Of a stretch of 43,795 nucleotides of DNA, positions 8,176 through 16,500 are shown piece by piece; the first letter of the stretch is position 1; each line of letters starts with the position of its first letter. The stretch is taken from positions 1 through 43,795 of the forward strand of contig JAFAAN010000109.1 in the NCBI GenBank assembly GCA_023426545.1, in the 5' to 3' direction. Source of the stretch: Pseudomonadota bacterium. Lineage in GTDB: Bacteria; Myxococcota; Myxococcia; Myxococcales; Myxococcaceae. Under the pieces are notes generated by a model. That model was given only the letters and a program-made list of their open reading frames with translations. It did no database searches and was not told the DNA's origin. A program made the translations under genes and the position numbers.

Positions 8176-9618
8176 TCAGCAGGCGTTGGCGTCCGTGCAG
8201 CGCGCCTTCTTCATCTCCGTCGCGAAGGGGTTGGGCGCCAGGAAGCCCGTGATGCGAGGCCGCTCCAACACCTTGCCCTCCGGGGAGATGAACGCCACGG
8301 TGGGCAGGCCCTCCACGCCGAAGCGCTCCAGGAGCGCATCCAGTGAGTCCTCGCTGTTCGTGGCGTCGATCTTGATGTTGAGGAAGCGCCCCTCGTCGGA
8401 CTCGGAGATGACCGCCCCGGCCGGGTAGGTGTCGCGGTCCAGCTCCTTGCAGGCCGCGCACCAGTCCGCGAAGAAGTCGATGAGCACCGGGCGCCCCTCC
8501 GCCTTCGCCTGCGCGAGCACCTGGTCGAAGGCCTCGGGGGAGAAGGTGGCCTGCTTCGCTGGCATGACGTGGTGCCACTGCCAGGACGGGGCGCTCGGCG
8601 GCTCGGCCAGCCCCAGGCGCACCCACAGCGTGCCCACGGGCCCCGCGTCCAGCGCGCCGCCGCGCAGCACCAGCGCACCGACGACGAGCCCCACGCCCAA
8701 GGCCTTGAACGAGAAGTCCCGCGAGCCCTCCTTGAACGAGCGGTGCACCGCGCCCAGCGCCACGCCCAGCGTCACCAGCGCCGCGGCGATGACGGCCCCG
8801 GGCACGCGCCCCACCTGGAGGCCCAGCCCCTTCACCACGTCTCGCGCCCAGGGCGAGGCATCCTTGAGATAGCTGAAGGCCAGCGCCACCAGCATGATGC
8901 CCAGCACGCTCTTCACCCACTCCATCCACACGCCACCGCGCGGCAACCGCACGGTGAAGACGCCGATGAGGAAGAAGGGCACGCCGATGCCCAGCGCGTA
9001 GACGAACAGCAGCGACGCGCCCAGGGTGGTGTTGGCCGACTTCGCCACGAAGGCCAGCAGGCCCGTCAGCACCGGCCCCGTGCACGGCGCCGCGAGGAAG
9101 CCCGAGACACTGCCCATGAGGAACGCGCCCGCCACGCCCGCGCCGCCCACATCATTGAGCTTCGTCTGCAACGACGACGGCAGCGCCAGCTCGAACGCGC
9201 CGAACATGGACGAGGCCAGCAGCAACAGGAACACCGCCAACCCCGTCACCACCGCGGGGTGCCCCAACATGGAGCCGAACGCCTGCCCCGTCTTCGCCGC
9301 CAGCACGCCCAGCGCGCTGAACACCACGCCCATGCCCACGATGTAGGAGCTGGTGAGGAGCAGCGCACGGCCCCGCCCCTCCGCCTTGCGCGCGCCGAAG
9401 ACGGACACGGTGATGGGGATGAGCGGGTACACGCACGGTGTCATGGCGGTGAGCAACCCGCCGGCGAACACCACCGCCGCGCCCCATGCGAGGCTGCCGG
9501 ATTCGAGGAACCGGGCCGCGTCCAGATTGGCGTTGGGCCCGGTGGGGAGCAGCCATGGCACCACGGCCACCGCCACTCCGGCGAACACCGCCATGACTCC
9601 CAGCTTCTTCGCATCCAT
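8176..9618 (-). CDS. dsbD: Thiol:disulfide interchange protein, DsbD beta-gamma type (no alpha domain)
   Basis: The 480-residue protein has eight or so membrane helices of the CcdA/DsbD-beta kind with the paired cysteines TPCVYP (Cys62) and APCTGP (Cys179). A C-terminal thioredoxin-like domain carries WCAACK (Cys387, Cys390) and a cis-Pro motif EGLPTVAF. It would pass electrons from cytoplasmic thioredoxin across the inner membrane to periplasmic proteins. Unlike E. coli DsbD (about 565 residues) it lacks the N-terminal DsbD-alpha immunoglobulin-like domain. Two more cysteines lie at the extreme C-terminus (ARCTDANAC). It converges with the DTW gene, 31 bases apart, and diverges from the isc operon. 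Confidence 0.92.
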   Translation of the reverse strand: MDAKKLGVMAVFAGVAVAVVPWLLPTGPNANLDAARFLESGSLAWGAAVVFAGGLLTAMTPCVYPLIPITVSVFGARKAEGRGRALLLTSSYIVGMGVVFSALGVLAAKTGQAFGSMLGHPAVVTGLAVFLLLLASSMFGAFELALPSSLQTKLNDVGGAGVAGAFLMGSVSGFLAAPCTGPVLTGLLAFVAKSANTTLGASLLFVYALGIGVPFFLIGVFTVRLPRGGVWMEWVKSVLGIMLVALAFSYLKDASPWARDVVKGLGLQVGRVPGAVIAAALVTLGVALGAVHRSFKEGSRDFSFKALGVGLVVGALVLRGGALDAGPVGTLWVRLGLAEPPSAPSWQWHHVMPAKQATFSPEAFDQVLAQAKAEGRPVLIDFFADWCAACKELDRDTYPAGAVISESDEGRFLNIKIDATNSEDSLDALLERFGVEGLPTVAFISPEGKVLERPRITGFLAPNPFATEMKKARCTDANAC

Positions 9619-9887
9619 GCGCGCGTGGCTCCGTGCTCTCAGGCCTCCTTGTATACGCAGGGAGCGGCCCCCGGGCTACTGCGCTGGAGCGGCAGGCAAG
9701 GGAGCAGGCGCCTTGAGTCCCGCCGGGAAATCAAGTGGTTGGCCAGCGCCGCGGCGCCTTTCCGGAGCCCCCCGCCCGAGGACGGCGCATGCGGACTGAT
9801 CCACGGCGGCGCGGCGTTCTGCGTTGGTTGCGTTAAGGGCGCCTGTTGGGAGCGCACCCCACCGTCGCCAGCACGCCGGATGTTCGC
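9619..9887. other. Intergenic region between dsbD and the isc promoter, no gene seen
   Basis: No convincing gene is visible here. A 72-codon minus-strand frame (9639-9857) has no ribosome site and a composition typical of a chance GC-rich frame. Next to dsbD, the minus strand carries TATACA and AAGGAGG (about 9643-9656), which may belong to the dsbD promoter and leader. The far end leads into the isc promoter. Confidence 0.5.
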
Positions 9888-9915
9888 TTGACCCGAAGGC
9901 GCCCCTTTTTATATT
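9888..9915 (+). promoter_or_regulatory. Sigma-70-type promoter of the isc operon
   Basis: A -35 element TTGACC (9888-9893), a 16-base spacer and a -10 element TATATT (9910-9915) match the housekeeping consensus at nine of twelve positions. It stands out in a very GC-rich background and is about 100 bases upstream of the iscS start. Confidence 0.65.
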
Positions 9916-9935
9916 TGACCAGTCCGGTCCACATT
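9911..9935 (+). promoter_or_regulatory. IscR/Rrf2-type operator candidate over the isc -10 element
   Basis: The 25 bases starting ATATTTGACC and ending GGTCCACATT agree at 17 positions with the E. coli IscR type 1 consensus (ATASYYGAC...GTCRRSTAT, from memory), including the GAC and GTC half-site cores at the right spacing. The site overlaps the -10 element, where a bound regulator would repress. No iscR gene is present in the window, so the regulator would be encoded elsewhere. Confidence 0.5.
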
Positions 9936-10017
9936 CGGGTGTGACGGTGTAGGCCCCCGCCGCGCAGGTCCTCCCAGGGGACCGGTCGACGTCCCCTCCA
10001 GGAAGGTGTTGGAAGCA

Positions 10018-11382
10018 ATGGTGAAGCTGCCGATCTACATGGACTACCACGCCACCACCCCGATGGACCCGCGGGTGCTGGAGGCGATGCTGCCCTACCT
10101 GCGCGAGGACTTCGGGAACGCCGCCAGCCGCAACCACGTCTTCGGCTGGAAGGCCGAGGCGGCGGTGAAGAAGGCCCGTCAGCAGGTGGCGGAGCTCATC
10201 GGCGCGTCCGAGCAGGAGATCGTCTTCACCTCCGGCGCCACCGAGTCCGACAACCTGGCCATCAAGGGCGTCATCGAGTTCTACAAGTCCAAGGGTGACC
10301 ACATCATCACCCTGAAGACCGAGCACAAGGCCATCCTGGATACCTGCAAGCGCCTGGAGCGCGTGCGGCAGGAGCGCCTGGACGAGCTGAAGCTGCTGCG
10401 GCTGGCGCAGCTCGCCGGCCAGGACGTCACCGACGACAACCAGGCGGAGCTGCTGACGAAGTACGACGTGGACTCCGATGAGACGTACCGCAAGTGGGCC
10501 GAGCTGCCCACCGGCGGCGCGCGCGTCACCTACCTGGACGTGGAGCCCGATGGCCGGGTGAGCCTGGAGAAGCTGGCGGCGGCGATGACGCCGAAGACGG
10601 TGCTGGTCTCCATCATGTTCGCCAACAACGAGATTGGCGTGGTGCAGCCCATCGCGGAGATTGGCGCGCTGTGCCGCTCGAAGGGCGTGCTCTTCCACTG
10701 CGACGCGGTGCAGGGCATCGGCAAGGTGCCCTTCGACGTGGAGGCGATGAAGGTGGACCTGGCGTCCATCACCTCGCACAAGATGTACGGCCCCAAGGGC
10801 ATCGGCGCGCTGTACGTGCGCCGCAAGCCGCGCGTGCGCATCGCGCCCATCATCGACGGCGGCGGCCATGAGCGCGGCATGCGCTCCGGAACGTTGAACG
10901 TGGCGGCCATCGTCGGCTTCGGCGTGGCGGCGGAGATTGCCCGCAAGGAGCTGCCCGAGGAGTCGGCGCGCCTGCTCCGCCTGCGCGAGAAGCTGCGCAA
11001 GGGCCTGACGGACGCGCTGGACATGACCACCCTCAACGGCTCGCTGGAGCACCGGCTGCCGGGCAACCTGAACATCTCCTTCGCCCACGCGGAGGGTGAG
11101 TCCCTGATGATGGGCATCAAGGACGTCGCGGTGTCCTCTGGCTCCGCGTGCACGTCCGCCTCCCTGGAGCCCTCCTACGTGCTGCGCGCGCTGGGCGTGG
11201 ACGAGGAGCTGGCGCACAGCTCCATCCGCTTCGGCCTGGGCCGCTTCACCACCGAGGAAGAGGTCGACTACGTGGTGAAGCTCGTGGTGGAGAAGGTCCG
11301 CAAGCTGCGCGACATGAGCCCGCTCTACGAGATGGCCAAGGAAGGCATCGACCTCAAGAGCATCGAGTGGACGGCGCATTAG
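10018..11382 (+). CDS. iscS: Cysteine desulfurase IscS with an internal insertion
   Basis: The 454-residue PLP enzyme takes sulfur from L-cysteine and passes it as persulfide to IscU. The match to IscS runs end to end: N-terminal LPIYMDYHATTPMDPR, cofactor-contacting His103 in TEHKAI, PLP lysine Lys255 in SHKMYGPKG, catalytic Cys378 in SSGSACTSASLEPSYVL, and the C-terminal IEWTAH that resembles the IscU/Fdx-interacting tail. Between residues about 115 and 167 it carries roughly 50 extra, charged residues absent from E. coli IscS (404 residues). ATG 10018 is chosen by similarity to the known N-terminus; GTG 10006 or GTG 10021 are possible. It is the first gene of iscSUA-hscBA-fdx. Confidence 0.95.
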   Translation: MVKLPIYMDYHATTPMDPRVLEAMLPYLREDFGNAASRNHVFGWKAEAAVKKARQQVAELIGASEQEIVFTSGATESDNLAIKGVIEFYKSKGDHIITLKTEHKAILDTCKRLERVRQERLDELKLLRLAQLAGQDVTDDNQAELLTKYDVDSDETYRKWAELPTGGARVTYLDVEPDGRVSLEKLAAAMTPKTVLVSIMFANNEIGVVQPIAEIGALCRSKGVLFHCDAVQGIGKVPFDVEAMKVDLASITSHKMYGPKGIGALYVRRKPRVRIAPIIDGGGHERGMRSGTLNVAAIVGFGVAAEIARKELPEESARLLRLREKLRKGLTDALDMTTLNGSLEHRLPGNLNISFAHAEGESLMMGIKDVAVSSGSACTSASLEPSYVLRALGVDEELAHSSIRFGLGRFTTEEEVDYVVKLVVEKVRKLRDMSPLYEMAKEGIDLKSIEWTAH

Positions 11383-11478
11383 CGCCCATCCGTCCAGACA
11401 GGGGAGCGCCCCTCCCCACGCCCGGAGGGCGTTGCCCGCCGGAACCATTGTTGAGCAGCATCCGTTGAAGGAGCAGGC

Positions 11479-11880
11479 ATGGCTTACAGCGACAAGGTCA
11501 TCGAGCACTACGAGAACCCCCGGAACGTCGGGACGCTCGATAAGGAAGACCCGAACGTGGGCACCGGCCTGGTGGGCGCGCCCGCCTGCGGCGACGTGAT
11601 GCGCCTGCAGCTCAAGATCTCCGATGACGGGCTCATCGAGGACGCCCGCTTCAAGACGTTCGGCTGCGGGTCGGCCATCGCCTCGTCCTCACTCGTGACC
11701 GAGTGGGTGAAGGGCAAGACGGTGGACCAGGCGATGACCATCTCCAACAAGGACGTGGCCCGCGAGCTGGCGCTGCCGCCGGTGAAGATTCACTGCTCCG
11801 TCCTGGCGGAAGACGCCATCAAGGCGGCCATCGAGGACTTCAAGAAGAAGCGCGCCGCGCGTCAGACCAAGGCGTCCTGA
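11479..11880 (+). CDS. iscU: Iron-sulfur cluster scaffold IscU
   Basis: The 133-residue scaffold assembles the nascent [2Fe-2S] cluster from IscS-derived sulfur. The three cluster cysteines are in place: PACGD (Cys37), FGCGSA (Cys63) and IHCSVLAEDAI (Cys106), and LPPVKIHC includes the LPPVK motif recognised by HscA. The start has a GGAG ribosome site (AAGGAGCAGGC). It lies 96 bases after iscS; that spacer holds a small perfect hairpin (GGGGAG/CTCCCC, 11401-11417). The C-terminus is basic. Full length for the family. Confidence 0.96.
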   Translation: MAYSDKVIEHYENPRNVGTLDKEDPNVGTGLVGAPACGDVMRLQLKISDDGLIEDARFKTFGCGSAIASSSLVTEWVKGKTVDQAMTISNKDVARELALPPVKIHCSVLAEDAIKAAIEDFKKKRAARQTKAS

Positions 11881-11906
11881 GCGAGGCAGAAAGGGAGAGG
11901 CGAACC

Positions 11907-12305
11907 ATGAGCGAGCAGGCGACCCAGGAGACGACGCAACCCAAGGCCCCTGCCACCGCGCCCGTGGCCAAGCCCCCCAAGGGCATCAGCATCGCGGACA
12001 GCGCGGTGGCCCGGCTGAAGGAGCTGCTGGAGCAACGGCAGACGCCCGAGGCCGGCCTCCGGCTGGCCGTGCGGGGCGGCGGGTGCTCGGGCCTCCAGTA
12101 CTCCATGGAGTGGTCGGAGAAGGCCCGCGAGCGCGACAAGATTTTCGAGAAGGACGGCGTGCGCGTCTTCGTGGACGCCAAGAGCTACCTGTACCTGATC
12201 GGCACGGAGCTGGTGTTCGAGCAGACGCTCATGGCCTCCGGCTTCAAGCTGAACAACCCCAACATCAAGGCGGCCTGCGGCTGCGGAGAGAGCTTCTCCG
12301 TCTGA
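11907..12305 (+). CDS. iscA: A-type iron-sulfur carrier protein IscA
   Basis: The 132-residue protein has a ~25-residue Ala/Pro/Lys-rich leader followed by a complete A-type carrier domain. The three metal/cluster cysteines are visible as GGGCSGLQY and ACGCGESF near the C-terminus. A-type carriers receive clusters from IscU and deliver them, mainly as [4Fe-4S], to target enzymes. It could equally be named ErpA-like, but the position after iscU favours IscA. ATG 11907 has GGGAGAGG just upstream. The leader is longer than in E. coli IscA (107 residues in total). Confidence 0.92.
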   Translation: MSEQATQETTQPKAPATAPVAKPPKGISIADSAVARLKELLEQRQTPEAGLRLAVRGGGCSGLQYSMEWSEKARERDKIFEKDGVRVFVDAKSYLYLIGTELVFEQTLMASGFKLNNPNIKAACGCGESFSV

Positions 12306-12356
12306 CGTGGCGGCCAGCGCCCGCCCGCCTCTCTGGGGCGGAGGGCGTCACCACGC

Positions 12357-12389
12357 GGGCCCGGCCAGCCGCCGGGCCCTTTTCGTTTG
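12357..12389 (+). terminator. Intrinsic terminator between iscA and hscB
   Basis: GGGCCCGGC (12357-12365), loop CAGCC and GCCGGGCCC (12371-12379) form a perfect 9-bp stem followed by TTTTCGTTTGT. It lies 51 bases past the iscA stop and about 20 bases before the hscB start. It should end or reduce transcription between the assembly genes and the chaperone genes. Confidence 0.75.
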
Positions 12390-12410
12390 TCCCCTCCCCT
12401 GGAGAGCCCC

Positions 12411-12964
12411 GTGAGGACCCACTTCGACGTCTTCGGCCTGAAGCGCGGCTATGACGTGGACGTGCCGGCGCTGGAGAAGCAGTACCGCGAGCTGTCGCTG
12501 CAGCTCCATCCGGACCGCGTGGCACAGGCCAGCGCGCGCGAGCGCGTGCAGGCGCTGGAGGGCACCACCGCCCTCAACGAAGCCTTCAAGACGCTGAAGG
12601 ACCCGGTGCGCCGCGCCTTCTATCTGCTCAAGCTCCACGGCATCGACCTGGACCGCGAGGACGCGGGCGCCCAGAAGGACATGCCCCTGGAGTTCCTCGA
12701 GGAGGTCATGGACCTGCGCGAGGCGCTGGACACCGCCATCGCGAAGAAGGACCTGGGCCGCGCCCGGGCCATGGCGGATGACGTCGAGGCCCGGAAGAAG
12801 GCGGCGCTCGCCGAGGCGGCCGGGGCGCTGCGCACCCTGGAAGCCGGCGAGGTGGCGGACGGCGGGCAGGAACTGGTGAGAAAGGCATCGCACGCGCTGG
12901 GGCGGGTGCGCTACTTCACGCGCTTCCTCGAGCAGGTGGACGCGTTCGAGGAGGAGATTCAGGC

Positions 12965-12968
<4 letters not shown>
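12411..12968 (+). CDS. hscB: Co-chaperone HscB (Hsc20, J-domain)
   Basis: The 185-residue J-domain protein directs IscU to the Hsp70 HscA and stimulates its ATPase. The N-terminal J-domain has the HPD motif in LHPDRV, with helix II before it (YRELSLQ) and helix III after (ALNEAFKTLKDPVRRAFYLL). The C-terminal half is the helical IscU-binding domain (FLEEVMDLREAL). GTG 12411 is chosen because GGAG lies six bases upstream and the sequence then starts like HscB (HFDVFGL). A TTG at 12387 would place the start inside the terminator stem's T tract. The stop overlaps the hscA start as GTGA. Confidence 0.93.
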
Positions 12969-14809
<1,841 letters not shown>

Positions 14810-14810
14810 C

Positions 14811-15188
14811 GTGCCGAAGGTGACCTTCAAGAGCCCCCTGGCCGAGGTCAGCGTCGACGTGCCCACGGGCACCACCCTGCTGGACGCCGCCGAGGCGTGC
14901 GGCGCCCAGGTGGGCCACAGCTGTGGCGGCGTCTGCGGTTGCTCCACCTGTCACATCTGGGTGCGCAAGGGGCTCGACTCCCTGAGCGAGCAGTCGGACG
15001 CGGAGGCGGACCGCCTGGACATGGGCTTCGACGTCCGCCCGTACTCCCGGCTGTCCTGCCAGACGGAGCTGGGGTCCGAGGACATCCTGGTCGAAATCAC
15101 CGAGGAGTCCCTCACCGCCTTCATGGACGAGAACCCCGTCCTGCGCCGGTCCCTCGAAGCCGAAGGGAAATGGCCGCTGAAGCGCTGA
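14811..15188 (+). CDS. fdx: [2Fe-2S] ferredoxin of the isc operon
   Basis: The 125-residue adrenodoxin-type ferredoxin starts at GTG, one base after the hscA stop. Cluster ligands are in HSCGGVCGCSTCHIW (Cys-x5-Cys-x2-Cys, plus an extra internal Cys as in E. coli Fdx) and in RLSCQTEL. It supplies electrons for cluster assembly on IscU. The C-terminal tail (about 20 residues, ending KWPLKR) extends beyond the E. coli protein. It is the last gene of the operon; no iscX follows. Confidence 0.94.
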   Translation: MPKVTFKSPLAEVSVDVPTGTTLLDAAEACGAQVGHSCGGVCGCSTCHIWVRKGLDSLSEQSDAEADRLDMGFDVRPYSRLSCQTELGSEDILVEITEESLTAFMDENPVLRRSLEAEGKWPLKR

Positions 15189-15204
15189 GGTTGTTATGTA
15201 GTGC

Positions 15205-15233
15205 TTGACGGGCCGGGGCAGTAGCTTTATACG
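15205..15233 (+). promoter_or_regulatory. Promoter of tRNA-Leu
   Basis: TTGACG (15205-15210), a 17-base spacer and TATACG (15228-15233) give a clear housekeeping-type promoter about 40 bases before the tRNA. It is downstream of the fdx stop, so the tRNA does not depend on isc transcription. Confidence 0.65.
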
Positions 15234-15271
15234 TCCGGCCCATCGCAGCGCCGCACCGCGATGCACCGCCT

Positions 15272-15355
15272 GCCCAGGTGGTGGAATTGGTAGACACACT
15301 AGATTCAGGGTCTAGCGCCTGCAAGGGCATGGAGGTTCGAGTCCTCTCCTGGGCA
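15272..15355 (+). tRNA. tRNA-Leu (anticodon CAG)
   Basis: The acceptor stem GCCCAGG pairs with CCTGGGC (15348-15354), with discriminator A. The D-arm TGGTGGAATTGGTAGACAC is typical of leucine tRNAs. The anticodon stem CTAGA/TCTAG encloses loop TTCAGGG with anticodon CAG (15306-15308), reading CUG. A long variable arm (GCCTGCAAGGGC) and the T-loop GGTTCGAGTCC follow. The 3' CCA is not encoded and must be added. Confidence 0.96.
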
Positions 15356-15365
15356 CAAAGTTGAG

Positions 15366-15405
15366 AAGGGGTCCCGGTTTCAAACTGGGACCCCTTTTCG
15401 CTTTT
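15366..15405 (+). terminator. Terminator of tRNA-Leu
   Basis: AAGGGGTCCC (15366-15375) pairs perfectly with GGGACCCCTT (15387-15396), and the inner bases GGTTTCAAACT extend the stem to about 14 bp with a tiny loop. It is followed by TTCGCTTTTC. It lies 10 bases after the tRNA and converges with the minus-strand gene ending at 15412, which it may also terminate. Confidence 0.85.
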
Positions 15406-15411
15406 CAGGGG

Positions 15412-16500
15412 TCAAGGAGGCGCGGGCTCCACCGCATCGTGCGCCACGTGGTGCGCGGCCTCGCGCGCGAGGCTGCCCCCCTTGCGCAGGTCCCGGACGC
15501 GAATCTTCCGCAGGTGGACGGAGACGGCGCCCACGGCGACCTGGCTGATGACGGTGCCCAGGTGCGTGAGCGTGGAGAACGCCGCGGCGGCCTCCGGCGA
15601 TGCCCCCAGGCTGCGGGCCGCCCAGCTCGTCACGAAGTAGTAGATGCCCATGCCCGCCGGGACACCTGGGAGCGACTGCCCCAGCGAGATGGCCCCCAGC
15701 ACCACGGCTCCCGCGAAGAGGCCTCCGGGGATGCCGATGCCGTGGAGCGCCAGGCCATAGCCCAGCGCGGACGCCAGCACCGGCGCCACCGAGAAGACGA
15801 ACACCTTCGCCATGCCGGTGAAGGAACGCGCCGTGCCCAGGCCCTCGCTGACGTGGTGGAGGAAGCCCACCACCCGAGGGAGCTTGTGGCGCCGGTGAAG
15901 CGCGAAGGCGAGCGGCCCGGACCAGTGCGCCAGCAGCACCACCAGCGCGACCAGCCCCACGCAGAGTGACACGGCCACCTTGAGCTCCCCCTCGAAGCGG
16001 GACAGCGTCCGGCCGAAAGGCCCCAGCAGCGACAGCAGGACGAGCAGTATCAGCGCCGCGAACTCCATCAGCTTGCAGACCCCCACTGAGCCCAGGCAGC
16101 GGAGGAAGGGAATGCGCTGCGTCCTCGCCAGGAGGAACGAGCGCATGATGTCCCCCAGCTTCCCCGGCAGGGCGTTGTGGACGAAGGCGCCGATGGCCAC
16201 CAGGTGGTAGCGCTCCCTCAGGGGCACCGGCCGGCGCAGGGTGCGCTGCCACTGCACCGCGCGCAGGGGGATGATGGCGGCCTGGAGCAGCATGAAGGGC
16301 ACCAGCCACACGAGGTGGCTGGGCAGATCCCTCACGAAATCCCGCAGCGGGAAGCGAGGCTGAAGCAGCGGCCCCGCGCCCCCGAGGTTCCACTTGAAGA
16401 AGGCGGTGGACAGCAGGACGACGGACAGCACGACACCCAGGACGGCGAGCAGCGCCTTGAGCAACGCCCCACCCTTGGCGCGGCCCCCCCACCCCTTCAC
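15412..16500 (-). CDS. LPG-synthase/flippase-like integral membrane protein (UPF0104 type)
   Basis: The 362-residue protein has about eight membrane helices and the pattern of the lysylphosphatidylglycerol synthase TM domain. Family landmarks are LRAVQWQRTLRR, GAFVHNALPGKLGDIMRSFLLAR and, near the end, LGQSLPGVPAGMGIYYF. The MprF catalytic C-terminal domain is absent, so the role is probably lipid or polyprenyl-lipid translocation, not aminoacylation. GTG 16500 overlaps the upstream stop as GTGA, and the longer open frame runs back into the upstream gene, so this start is preferred. It is coupled to the phosphatase-like gene. Confidence 0.88.
   Translation of the reverse strand: MKGWGGRAKGGALLKALLAVLGVVLSVVLLSTAFFKWNLGGAGPLLQPRFPLRDFVRDLPSHLVWLVPFMLLQAAIIPLRAVQWQRTLRRPVPLRERYHLVAIGAFVHNALPGKLGDIMRSFLLARTQRIPFLRCLGSVGVCKLMEFAALILLVLLSLLGPFGRTLSRFEGELKVAVSLCVGLVALVVLLAHWSGPLAFALHRRHKLPRVVGFLHHVSEGLGTARSFTGMAKVFVFSVAPVLASALGYGLALHGIGIPGGLFAGAVVLGAISLGQSLPGVPAGMGIYYFVTSWAARSLGASPEAAAAFSTLTHLGTVISQVAVGAVSVHLRKIRVRDLRKGGSLAREAAHHVAHDAVEPAPP

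Noticed and set aside
9639..9857. Possible 72-residue gene between dsbD and isc
   Set aside because: No ribosome site, no protein-like composition, and it overlaps neither a known small-gene position nor a promoter.
9676..11508. 610-codon minus-strand open frame across iscS
   Set aside because: It is the antisense shadow of iscS; composition is His/Leu/Arg/Gly-rich with no domain, and no ribosome site. GC-rich third positions keep antisense frames open.
12387..12410. TTG start for hscB upstream of GTG 12411
   Set aside because: It lies in the T tract of the terminator; the GTG has a GGAG site at proper spacing and matches the HscB N-terminus.
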